From the NCBI GenBank assembly GCA_036502345.1, contig DASXYT010000123.1, positions 1 to 20,324 on the forward strand: a stretch of DNA of 20,324 bases, read 5' to 3'. The DNA comes from DATEPR01 sp036502345. GTDB taxonomy: Bacteria; Actinomycetota; Actinomycetes; Mycobacteriales; Pseudonocardiaceae. Below, one piece after another: positions 7,578 to 15,411 of this stretch; position 1 is the first letter of the stretch, and each line of letters begins with the position of its first letter. Position numbers and translations under genes: made by a program. The notes beneath the pieces are model-generated. The model worked only from the letters and a program-made list of their open reading frames with translations. It did not search any database and was not told the DNA's origin.

Positions 7578-9862
7578 TGCCGGGTACCTCCTTGGCCGAA
7601 TGGCTGCGCGCGCGGGACGACGTGACGTTGTCCGCGCTGTTGCGCGCCCGCCCTGACCTGGCCACGCCACCACCTGCCGACACGACGGTGCTGGCCACCA
7701 GGGCCGCCACCAGGGCATCGGTGGCCAGGGCCTGCGAGGACCTGGACGCGTTCACGCTGGCCGTACTCGACGCCCTCGTCGTCGGTGGCGCGGACAGCGC
7801 CGGTGTGCCGAGGGCCGAGCTGCGCAGGCTGCTGGGGGCCGACGTCGGTGCCACGCAGGCCGACCGGGCCGTCGAGCGGCTGTGCGAGCTGGCCATCGCG
7901 TGGCCGACCGATGGCGGGTTCGCCGTCGTGCCGGCCGCCAGGGAGGCCACCGGGCCCTACCCGGGCGGGCTGGCCCCGCCGTCACCCGGGCTGGCCGACG
8001 CCGATGTCGACGAACTGCTGGCCGGGCTGGGCGAGGCCGAGCGCCGGATGCTCGGTGCGTTGGCCGCCGGGCCGCCGGTCGGTCGGACCAGGGACGCACG
8101 GCACAGCGACGGCGAGGCCACCACGCCCGTACAGCGGCTGCTGGCCAAGGGCCTGCTGGTGCGCAGGGACACCGAGACGGTCGAACTGCCCAGGCAGGTC
8201 GCCTTCGCCCTGCGTGGCTCCCGGCCGCTCGGCCGCCTGCACCCGAACCCGCCGACGCCCGCGACCACCGCGCGCCAGGCGGACACCCTGGACGCGACCG
8301 GCGCCGGTGAGGCCGTCGAACTGGTCCGGCACGTCGTGGCCCTGCTCGTGTTCTGGTCGAAGGAGCCGCCGCCGGTGCTCCGGGCCGGCGGGCTCGGCGT
8401 GCGGGAGCAGCGCAGGCTGGCCAAGCAGTTGGAGGTCACCGAGCCGATGGCGGTGCTGGTGGCCGAACTGGCCGTCGGCGCCGACCTGGTGGCCGACACC
8501 GAGAGCACGACGCCGGAATGGGTGCCGACCACGCAGGCGGACGTCTGGCTGGCCGCTGGCACCGAGCAGCGCTGGGCCATGCTGGGCAACGCGTGGCTGA
8601 ACCTGCCGAGGCTGCCCGGGCTGGCCGGCCTGCGGGACGACAGGGATCGGCTGCTCGCACCGCTGTCCGACGAGCTGCGCAGGCCGCTGGCCCCACGCGA
8701 CCGGCGCTGGATCCTGCGCACGCTGGGCGAACTGCCGGCCGGCCAGGGCATCAAGTCGCCGGACGAGCTGATGACGCTGCTGGCCTGGCGGGCACCGCGC
8801 AGAGGCGGCCGGATGCGCGACGACCTCGTCCGCTGGACGCTGAGCGAGGCCACCACGCTGGGCGTCGTGGCACTGGGCGGGGTCACGTCGGCGGGCCGGG
8901 CGCTGGTCAGCGAGGGCCCGACGGCGGCGGCGAAGCAGTTGGGCGCCGCGCTGCCCGAGCCGATCGACCACGTGCTGGCCCAGGCCGACCTGACCGTCGT
9001 CGCGCCGGGCCCGCTGCAACCGGAACTGGCCGAGGAGATGGACCTGGTCGCCGACGTCGAGTCGGCGGGCGGGGCGACGGTCTACCGGGTCAGCGAGTCG
9101 ACCGTCCGCCGTGCGCTGGACGCCGGCCGGACAGCCACCGAGCTGCACGAACTGTTCCGCACCAGGTCCAGGACGCCGGTACCGCAGGCGCTGGACTACC
9201 TGATCGACGACGTCGCCCGGCGGCACGGCAGGCTGCGCGGCGGCGCCGCAGGCTCGTTCCTGCGCTGTGACGACGAGGCGCTGCTGGCCGAGGTGCTGGC
9301 CAGCAACCAGGCGATGCGGCTGGAACTGCGGCGGATCGCGCCGACCGTGCTGATCAGCCCGCTGCCGCTGGTCGACGTGCTGGACGGGCTCCGCTCGGCC
9401 GGGTTCACGCCGGCCGCCGAAGGACCCGACGGCCGCGTGATGGACCTGCGGCCTGCCGGACGGCGGGTGGCTGCCCGGCCCCGGCCGGAACGGCACCCCG
9501 TGGTGCCGCCGACGCCGAGCGACGCCCAGTTGGCGGCCGTCATCCGGCAGTTGCGGGTCGGCGACCAGGCCGGGACAGCACGGCGGGGCCGAGCGGTGTC
9601 ACCTCGGCCGGGCGGCGGGATGACCGACATGGCGGCGACCATGGGCATGCTGCAGGAGGCGGTCCGCGAGCGGCGGGACGTGTGGCTCGGCTACGTGGAC
9701 GCGCAGGGCGTCGCCAGCCAGGTGTTCGTCGCACCCGTCGCCGTCGGCGGCGGGGTGCTGGAGGGCCTGGACAAGGCGCACGACGAGATCCGCAGGTTCA
9801 CCCTGCACCGGATCACGTCGGTGGCGCTGGTCGAGCCGGAGCCCGACCAGCCGACACCGTAG
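7577..9862 (+). CDS. Helicase-associated (XPB N-terminal-like) protein, Rv0862c type
   Basis: 761 residues, Ala/Leu/Arg-rich, soluble. The N-terminal ~450 residues are helical and repetitive in character without motifs I can name (begins MPGTSLAEWLRARDDVTLSA). About 470-595 (IDHVLAQADLTVVAPGPLQ to PTVLISPLPLVDVLDGLRSA) resembles the domain shared with the N-terminus of XPB/Ssl2 helicases, often annotated helicase_C_3. The C-terminus (about 690-755: LQEAVRERRDVWLGYVDAQG, FTLHRITSVALVEP) resembles a WYL-type ligand/nucleic-acid sensing fold. There are no Walker motifs, so it is not itself a helicase. In M. tuberculosis this family sits beside ercc3; here the XPB gene lies 7.6 kb downstream, separated by the conservon and an ABC gene. 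A DNA-repair partnership is inference. It ends 9 bp from the convergent cvnD. Confidence 0.85.
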   Translation: MPGTSLAEWLRARDDVTLSALLRARPDLATPPPADTTVLATRAATRASVARACEDLDAFTLAVLDALVVGGADSAGVPRAELRRLLGADVGATQADRAVERLCELAIAWPTDGGFAVVPAAREATGPYPGGLAPPSPGLADADVDELLAGLGEAERRMLGALAAGPPVGRTRDARHSDGEATTPVQRLLAKGLLVRRDTETVELPRQVAFALRGSRPLGRLHPNPPTPATTARQADTLDATGAGEAVELVRHVVALLVFWSKEPPPVLRAGGLGVREQRRLAKQLEVTEPMAVLVAELAVGADLVADTESTTPEWVPTTQADVWLAAGTEQRWAMLGNAWLNLPRLPGLAGLRDDRDRLLAPLSDELRRPLAPRDRRWILRTLGELPAGQGIKSPDELMTLLAWRAPRRGGRMRDDLVRWTLSEATTLGVVALGGVTSAGRALVSEGPTAAAKQLGAALPEPIDHVLAQADLTVVAPGPLQPELAEEMDLVADVESAGGATVYRVSESTVRRALDAGRTATELHELFRTRSRTPVPQALDYLIDDVARRHGRLRGGAAGSFLRCDDEALLAEVLASNQAMRLELRRIAPTVLISPLPLVDVLDGLRSAGFTPAAEGPDGRVMDLRPAGRRVAARPRPERHPVVPPTPSDAQLAAVIRQLRVGDQAGTARRGRAVSPRPGGGMTDMAATMGMLQEAVRERRDVWLGYVDAQGVASQVFVAPVAVGGGVLEGLDKAHDEIRRFTLHRITSVALVEPEPDQPTP

Positions 9863-9871
9863 TTCAGTAGG

Positions 9872-10495
9872 TCAGACCCGGACCGCGGTGCGCTGCTGGC
9901 GCATCGCGTGCTCGACCAACGTGATCAGGATCTGCTTCGTCGACTCGCGGTTGCGGGCGTCGCACGTGACGACCGGGACCGACTGGTCGATGGTGAGCGC
10001 TTCCCGGACATCGTTCACCCGGTGGTGCAGCACGCCCTCGAACCGGTTGATGGCCACGATGTAGGGCAGCCGCCGGTCGTCGAAGAAGTCGATCGCGGCG
10101 AACGCGTCGGCGAGCCGCCGGGTGTCCACCAGCACGACGGCGCCGATCGCGCCGCGCACCAGGTCGTCCCACATGAACCAGAACCTGTGCTGACCCGGCG
10201 TACCGAACAGGTACAGGATCAGGTCCGAGTCCAGCGACAACCGGCCGAAGTCCATCGCGACCGTGGTCGTCGTCTTGTTCGGGGTCGCCGACAGGTCGTC
10301 GTGCCCGATGCTCGCGTCCGTCATGACCGCCTCGGTGGTCAGCGGCACGATCTCGGACACAGAGCCGACCAGTGTCGTCTTCCCGACACCGAAGCCGCCT
10401 GCCACGACGATCTTCGCCGAGGTCGTCGCCTTTCGGCCGCTCGGCGGTGGTTGCTGCGGCGCACCACCGCGCGGGTTAGAGCCTCCGAAGACCAC
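9872..10495 (-). CDS. cvnD: CvnD, small Ras-like GTPase of a conservon
   Basis: 207 residues. P-loop GGFGVGKTT (33-41), switch/G3 region LYLFGTPGQHRFWFMWDDLVRGAIG, and VAINRFEG in the G4 position, where Asn-Arg replaces the canonical Asn-Lys as is usual in CvnD/MglA-like proteins. A Pro/Gly/Gln-rich N-terminal tail (1-22) precedes the GTPase fold. In Streptomyces, Cvn A-D proteins form a membrane-associated complex likened to a G-protein-coupled receptor. Start GTG 10495 is chosen because AAGGG lies about 7 bases upstream and the protein then begins VVFGGSNPRGG; the frame could open further upstream at 10588, inside cvnC, without support. It overlaps the cvnC stop by 20 bp. Confidence 0.93.
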   Translation of the reverse strand: MVFGGSNPRGGAPQQPPPSGRKATTSAKIVVAGGFGVGKTTLVGSVSEIVPLTTEAVMTDASIGHDDLSATPNKTTTTVAMDFGRLSLDSDLILYLFGTPGQHRFWFMWDDLVRGAIGAVVLVDTRRLADAFAAIDFFDDRRLPYIVAINRFEGVLHHRVNDVREALTIDQSVPVVTCDARNRESTKQILITLVEHAMRQQRTAVRV

Positions 10496-11258
10496 TGAGC
10501 ACCCTTTCCAGGAAGTCCATGGACGGCCGGTCACCGACGACCATCCCACTGGAGTGGATGACGACCAGCCCCATGCCGGCCATGTCACCGATCAGTACCC
10601 GCACCACACCGAGCGGCAGCCGAAGATGGGCGGCCACCTCGGCGACCGACCTGGTGTCCATGCACAGCTCGCAGATCGAGCGGTGCTCGGGCAGCAGGGC
10701 TTCTTCCATCTCCCAGCCACGGTCGCTGGTGGATACCAGCGCCTCGATCGCCAGATCGTAGTCCGAGCGAGTTCGTCCGCCCGTCCGCGTGTACGGGCGA
10801 ACCAGGGACCCGGTCTCCGTGACCGGGTCGGGCGGGGGTTGATGCGGCGGTACCGCGGGTCGCTGCCACGCGGAACTCGCCCTGTCGCTGGCCACCAGTC
10901 CCGGTTCACCGAACAGATCGGCACCGGGACCCCCGAACAGGCCGTTCCGGTAACCACTGATATCGAACCGGTTCGGTATGTCCGATCCGGCGTGGTCAGC
11001 GGGTTCGTAAAACTCGCCGTCCGCCATCTCGCTGTGTCCTCGCTCCCCAGCGTTAGGTGGTTGATCTCCGCTCGACCTATCCAACACCGGATCGGAGTCG
11101 CCCGTCACTACATTCGGTAGGTACTCGTCGCGCTCGCCTGCCGGGCGGTCGTCGTCGTACCCGTCGTCGTCGTAGAGATGGAACCCGTCCGTAGCCGAGC
11201 GCCGGTAGTCGAACCGGTCGCCGACGCGTTCGCCGCGTCGGCCACGATCAGGACTCAT
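10476..11258 (-). CDS. cvnC: CvnC, DUF742 protein with long disordered N-terminus
   Basis: 260 residues. The DUF742 domain is the C-terminal ~115 residues: SLVRPYTRTGGRTR, ALVSTSDRG, LLPEHRSICELCMDTRSVAEVAAHLRLPLGVVRVLIGDM (a winged-helix-like part), ending MDFLERVLSGLRRL. DUF742 proteins are usually 120-140 residues; here about 145 extra N-terminal residues are acidic, Asp/Gly/Pro-rich (DDDGYDDD) and probably disordered. ATG 11258 has only a weak ribosome-binding site, so a shorter form from an internal start cannot be excluded. It lies 43 bp after cvnB and overlaps cvnD by 20 bp. Confidence 0.9.
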   Translation of the reverse strand: MSPDRGRRGERVGDRFDYRRSATDGFHLYDDDGYDDDRPAGERDEYLPNVVTGDSDPVLDRSSGDQPPNAGERGHSEMADGEFYEPADHAGSDIPNRFDISGYRNGLFGGPGADLFGEPGLVASDRASSAWQRPAVPPHQPPPDPVTETGSLVRPYTRTGGRTRSDYDLAIEALVSTSDRGWEMEEALLPEHRSICELCMDTRSVAEVAAHLRLPLGVVRVLIGDMAGMGLVVIHSSGMVVGDRPSMDFLERVLSGLRRL

Positions 11259-11301
11259 CTCGTATCACCGCCGGTCAGTCACCCATGATTTGACGATCTG
11301 G

Positions 11302-11724
11302 TCACCGACGAACCGCGCCCTGAAGCTGGGCACGCAGTTCCGGTGTCATCTGCTGGCCGACACGTTCGACCAGCAGGGTCATCTCGTAGGCGACCAGACC
11401 GATGTCGCAGTTCGGCGCGGCAAGCACGCCGAGACACGACCCGTCACTGATCGACATCAGGAACAGGTAACCCCTGTCCATCTCGACCACGGTCTGGTTG
11501 ACCGCTCCGGCCTCGAAGCAGCGAGCCGCACCCTGGGTGAGGCTGACCAGCCCGGAGGCCACAGCGGAGAGTTGTTCGGCGCGGTCCCGCGGCAGGCCCT
11601 GTGAGCCGGCGAGCAGCAGACCGTCCGCCGAGACGACCACGGCGTGGGCGACGCCGGGCACTCGACGTACGAAGTCGGTGATGAGCCAGCCGAAACTACC
11701 TGGCTGCTGAACGGACGCTGTCAC
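11302..11724 (-). CDS. cvnB: CvnB, Roadblock/LC7-domain protein
   Basis: 140 residues, a single Roadblock/LC7 domain as in MglB-like partners of small GTPases: GWLITDFVRRVPGVAHAVVVSADGLLLAGS (about 12-41), AEQLSAVASGLVSLTQGAARCF, RGYLFLMSISDGSCLGVLAA. It probably modulates the CvnD GTPase, by analogy with MglB/MglA. GTG 11724 overlaps the cvnA stop codon (GTGA) and has GAGGAGCAGGA directly upstream, so translation follows cvnA closely. Confidence 0.95.
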   Translation of the reverse strand: MTASVQQPGSFGWLITDFVRRVPGVAHAVVVSADGLLLAGSQGLPRDRAEQLSAVASGLVSLTQGAARCFEAGAVNQTVVEMDRGYLFLMSISDGSCLGVLAAPNCDIGLVAYEMTLLVERVGQQMTPELRAQLQGAVRR

Positions 11725-14700
11725 TCCTGCTCCTCGTCGGCACGATGCGCGGATGAATGGGAAGCCTCGCCAGAATATGCCTCGACCATCGTGTGGCGAC
11801 CGCGACGTATGCCCTGCTGGAAGCTGGACATCCGGCCACGGACCGCGTCAGCGGTGCGGGGAGGCAGGGCGGGTGGTGCGAGGGTGGCCGCCGTGGTACC
11901 CCCGCCGGAGCCCTGCGAGGCCGACGACTCGGGCCTCGGTGCCGCTGAACCTGGCACCAGGTGAGCCTTCGGTACGCGCTTGGGCAAGCCGGCCGTGGTC
12001 TTCTCGGACACCGGGGCGAGCAGGGCTTCTGCCCGCGACCAGCCCTCGTCGGCCGGGCTCTGCCAGGTCGAGGTGCCGTTGCTGTCACCGCCGCCGTTGC
12101 TCGCCGCAGCGGCGGCGAACCCGTTGCCGCCGGACGACGTGCTGGCGGCCTTCCCGTTTCCGTTGTCGGAGCCGGCACCGGACTGCCTCGGCGCCATGCC
12201 GAATCCGAGTGCCGCTCCGGCCCGACCAGGCACCCTGGTGGGCAGCAGACCGGTCGAGTCGGCCGATGCGGCCGTGGCCGGTGCCGGCGTCGCCGCCGGC
12301 GTTGCCTGCTGCTGCGGGGCGGCCGCCACCGGGGCGGCTGCTGCCTGCTGGGCCTCCTGCGGCTGCTGTTGGCTGTCCTGTACCTCGTCCGCGCGGAACC
12401 ACTGGGACAGGACGGCCTCGTAGATCGGCAGCCGTTCGGTCGGCGCGTCCACCTCGGGACGGCCGTTGCCGTTGCCGTTGCCGTTGGTGGTCGGCTTGGG
12501 CTGCCAGGCCCGATCGTCGGTCGGAATCGCCTCGGCGGCGGTGTGCGCCTCCCACAGCGACGCCGAGCTTCCGGCGATGGTCTGGGTCTGCGGGCCTGCC
12601 TCGTCCTCCAGCGACGAAGCGTCCAGCTTGCCGGACGGTTCGAAGTCGCTGGCCCAGAACGAGGTGGCCGGTTCGAGCACGTCCGGTTCGACCGGGGCCG
12701 GTGCGATCCGGGCACCGCCGCCGTTGCGGGCGCCGCCGTTGGAGCCGTTGCCGGTCTCGTCCCGCGACCTGCCGGAGGCGAGGCCGAAGGCGCCCGCGAT
12801 ACCGGCGGCGGCACTGGCCGCACCTGCCATGTCGGGCTCCGCCTGCATCGAACCGGGCGGCGGGAACGTGTCGATCATGCCGGCCTGGTGGACGGCAGGC
12901 GCCAGGTTGTCCGCGGTGCCCAGCGGGCCGCGCTGCTCCTCGCCGGGCCGGTGGACCAGGTCCTCCGGGATGACGATCAGCGCGACGGTGCCGCCGTCGA
13001 TGTCCTCGTTGGCCCGCAGCTTGACCCGGATGTTGTGTCGGCGGGCCAGCCGCGCGACCACGTACAGACCCATCCGCCTTGTCACGCCCACGTCGATGTC
13101 CGGCGGGTTGGCCAGTCGTTCGTTGGCCAGCCGGACGTCGTCCTCGCTCATGCCCACGCCGCGGTCGGTGACCTGGATGGCCAGTTCCCGCGACCGGGTC
13201 CTGGCGATCCGCACGCTGACCCTGGTGTTGGGCTCGGAGTAGGAGGTGGCGTTGTCCAGCAGTTCGGCGATCAGGTGGATGAGGTCGTTGACCACGCGGC
13301 CGAGCACCGATGCGGCAGGCGGTGCGCCGACGTCGATGCGGGCGTACTGCTCGACCTCGGACACCGCGGCGCCGACCAGTTCGCCGATCGGCACCGGCCT
13401 GCTCATCCGCTTGGCGAGACCACTACCGGAGAGCACCAGCAGCGACTCACTGTTGCGTCGCATACGAGTGGCCAGGTGGTCCAGTTCGAACAGGTTGGAC
13501 AGCTGGTCCGGGTCCTGCTCGTCCTTCTCCAGCCGGTCGATCAGGGCCAACTGGCGTTCCACCAGCGCCTGGCTGCGGCGGGACAGGTTGATGAAGATCG
13601 CGTTGACGTTGTCGCGCAGCACGGCCTGTTCGGCGGCCAGTCGGACGGCCTGGCCGTGGACGACGTCGAACGACCTCGCGACCTCGCCGATCTCGTCGGC
13701 GGTGAACACAGGTACCGGCTCCACCGCCTGGTTGGACGCCTTGATGGGGTCCGGGTCGGCCAGGATCCGCTGGACCGACTGGGGCAGCTTGGTCCGCGCG
13801 ACCTCCAGGGCGCCCGACCGCAGCCGCCGCAGCGACTGGACCAGCGACCGGGCCACGAACAGGGTGACCAGGAAGGCGATCAGCAGGGCGGCGGCCAGGA
13901 TGGCACCGTCTCGGACGGCCTGGTCCTTGGCCTGCGCGGCCAGGTTGTCGGTGACCGACGTCAGCTCGCGGTTCAGGTTCTCCTCGGCCTCTTCGAGCTG
14001 GGTGGCGCCACCGTCACCGGCGTGCTGCACGGTGGTCGGCTGGACGCTCTCCAAACCGGCGGCCGGTGGGCCGAGCTGCCCGTCGGCCCTGGTCTGGATC
14101 AGCGTCAGCAGCTGGGCGCGGGAGTCGACGTCCGGGCCGGTCACCGTGTCCAGGTACATCTGCTGGTCGGCCGGTGTCGCGCTGTCGTTGAACGTGGTGA
14201 CGGCGGTCTCGTACCCGGCCTCCGCCGCGTTGAGCTGGGTCTCGGTACCGGGCAGGAACACCCAGCCGGGGCCTGCCGAGCCGTCCGCGTTCTTCACCGG
14301 GGTGACCGTCATCATCAGGATGGCGTTGGTGAGGGTGTACTGCTCTTTCGCGGTACGGATGTCGAACAGGCCGGACACCAGCTGGCTGACCCGCTGGTTG
14401 GGCGCACCAGCGCTGACCAGCTCGGTGCTCTGCACCAGGGTGCCGAGAATCTGGTTGTAGCCGGCGAGCACGTCGATCTCGGGGAACTTGGTCGCCTTGG
14501 CGGCGTTCCGCAGCGAGTTCAGGTCGGACAGTGAGTTCAGCGCGTTGGTGACGGCGGTCCCGGTAGCGGCGTCGACGTCACCGTCGGTCTGGGTGAGCTG
14601 GCGGAACGACACGATGGCCGCGTCCGTCTCGGACGTCGCCGCGCTGCCGGGCGGACTGCCCGCGCTGCCGCCGGATGTCACGAACAGGGTGATCTGCTCG

Positions 14701-15041
14701 CGTTCCTTCTGCAGGTTGTCGATGACCTCGTCCAGCGAACTGGCCAACCGGATCTGCTCGCTGATCGTGTCGTAGACACCGGCGCTCTGCAGCTGGCTGG
14801 TCACTCGCAGCGCGCCCAGCGCGACCGCCGTGATCAACGGCACGAGGAGCACGATGAGCAGCTTCCAGCGCAGTCGCCAGTTGCTCAGCCGCCAACGGGC
14901 GGTGCGGCGGCTGGTCGGCTGGTTGGGCGGCACGGGCGAGACCGAGCCGATGCCGGTGGGGGTCACACCCTCGCCGGCACGCTGCCTGCTCCGAACCGGT
15001 GCGGGCGTGGTGGCCACGTCCTGCCGAATACGTCCTGGCAC
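11721..15041 (-). CDS. cvnA: CvnA, membrane sensor histidine-kinase-like protein of the conservon
   Basis: 1106 residues from GTG 15041. TM1 about 60-78 (LLIVLLVPLITAVALGAL). An extracellular sensor of nitrate/nitrite-sensing (NIT) type follows (about 88-375: SEQIRLASSLDEVIDNLQKE). TM2 is about 378-397, then HAMP, a helical segment with LFELDHLATRMRRNSESLLVL, and a HATPase domain (about 580-690: N-box LIAELLDNATSYS, G1 DRGVGMSED, G2 MGLYVVARLARRH). About 415 residues of Gly/Asn/Ala/Gln-rich tail follow. It contains GLPTRVPGRAG, GLPKRVPKAHL and a conserved-type end (RGRMSSFQQGIRRGR). Start choice: GGGAG lies 10 bases before 15041; in-frame GTGs at 15050 and 14966 are alternatives. The Arg-rich frame further upstream looks non-coding. 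The stop overlaps cvnB. Confidence 0.92.
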   Translation of the reverse strand: MPGRIRQDVATTPAPVRSRQRAGEGVTPTGIGSVSPVPPNQPTSRRTARWRLSNWRLRWKLLIVLLVPLITAVALGALRVTSQLQSAGVYDTISEQIRLASSLDEVIDNLQKEREQITLFVTSGGSAGSPPGSAATSETDAAIVSFRQLTQTDGDVDAATGTAVTNALNSLSDLNSLRNAAKATKFPEIDVLAGYNQILGTLVQSTELVSAGAPNQRVSQLVSGLFDIRTAKEQYTLTNAILMMTVTPVKNADGSAGPGWVFLPGTETQLNAAEAGYETAVTTFNDSATPADQQMYLDTVTGPDVDSRAQLLTLIQTRADGQLGPPAAGLESVQPTTVQHAGDGGATQLEEAEENLNRELTSVTDNLAAQAKDQAVRDGAILAAALLIAFLVTLFVARSLVQSLRRLRSGALEVARTKLPQSVQRILADPDPIKASNQAVEPVPVFTADEIGEVARSFDVVHGQAVRLAAEQAVLRDNVNAIFINLSRRSQALVERQLALIDRLEKDEQDPDQLSNLFELDHLATRMRRNSESLLVLSGSGLAKRMSRPVPIGELVGAAVSEVEQYARIDVGAPPAASVLGRVVNDLIHLIAELLDNATSYSEPNTRVSVRIARTRSRELAIQVTDRGVGMSEDDVRLANERLANPPDIDVGVTRRMGLYVVARLARRHNIRVKLRANEDIDGGTVALIVIPEDLVHRPGEEQRGPLGTADNLAPAVHQAGMIDTFPPPGSMQAEPDMAGAASAAAGIAGAFGLASGRSRDETGNGSNGGARNGGGARIAPAPVEPDVLEPATSFWASDFEPSGKLDASSLEDEAGPQTQTIAGSSASLWEAHTAAEAIPTDDRAWQPKPTTNGNGNGNGRPEVDAPTERLPIYEAVLSQWFRADEVQDSQQQPQEAQQAAAAPVAAAPQQQATPAATPAPATAASADSTGLLPTRVPGRAGAALGFGMAPRQSGAGSDNGNGKAASTSSGGNGFAAAAASNGGGDSNGTSTWQSPADEGWSRAEALLAPVSEKTTAGLPKRVPKAHLVPGSAAPRPESSASQGSGGGTTAATLAPPALPPRTADAVRGRMSSFQQGIRRGRHTMVEAYSGEASHSSAHRADEEQE
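12463..12486. repeat. Hexanucleotide microsatellite in cvnA
   Basis: Four perfect tandem copies of CCGTTG (plus strand) encode Asn-Gly dipeptides in the disordered tail of CvnA. Slippage by whole units would keep the frame and only change tail length. Confidence 0.8.
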
Positions 15042-15043
15042 CC

Positions 15044-15298
15044 CTAGCACACTCCCGCATCTGCGGTGCCGGACTGACCGGACACCTCGCCGAGCGCGGC
15101 GGCCGCGATGCCTTGCGGCACGGCGTCGCTCGGTATCACCAGGGACAGGTGCGCGAGCTGGCCGACGCCGGTCGTCCCGGGGCGTTCGGCGCGGGGCGGA
15201 CAGTGAAGGGTTGCCACGGTCAGGACCGGTACGTCTGTTTCGCGCCGGGTGCCGACAACAGTATCGGCAGGCCACGCGGCGCGAGCGGCCCCGCTCAT
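15044..15298 (-). CDS. Small unrecognised ORF directly before cvnA (84 aa)
   Basis: ATG 15298 follows a near-ideal AAGGAG (15311-15306) by 7 bases. The stop TAG (15046-15044) is 2 bases before the proposed cvnA start, the layout of translational coupling. About four fifths of third positions are G or C, in line with a real gene, whereas the overlapping cvnA frame here reads as Arg-rich nonsense. The product is moderately hydrophobic at its C-terminal half (QLAHLSLVIPSDAVPQGIAA) with Cys33 and a terminal Cys, but no clear transmembrane helix or signal peptide. I recognise no family. It would be the first gene of the conservon operon, or a leader ORF setting cvnA translation. Confidence 0.55.
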   Translation of the reverse strand: MSGAARAAWPADTVVGTRRETDVPVLTVATLHCPPRAERPGTTGVGQLAHLSLVIPSDAVPQGIAAAALGEVSGQSGTADAGVC

Positions 15299-15382
15299 CT
15301 GGTCACTCCTTCACCTGTTCACCTCTCCGCGACGACTGTCGTAGCCCAGGTAGCTCCGATGCCCCCCACTCGCGCGCACAAG

Positions 15383-15411
15383 AAGCTATCGAATGTCACC
15401 GAGAATGTCAG
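15383..15411 (-). promoter_or_regulatory. Promoter of the conservon operon
   Basis: On the minus strand, CTGACA (15411-15406) and TAGCTT (15388-15383) are 17 bases apart, a good SigA-type match. Transcription would start near 15376, 78 bases before the 84-aa ORF. Two copies of TGACATTC (15410-15403 and 15398-15391), 12 bases apart, overlap the -35 and spacer and could bind a regulator. Confidence 0.55.

Noticed and set aside
11961..14534. 857-codon plus-strand open frame opposite cvnA
   Set aside because: Same cause: Gly/Arg/Val/Gln-rich shadow of a clear sensor kinase gene.
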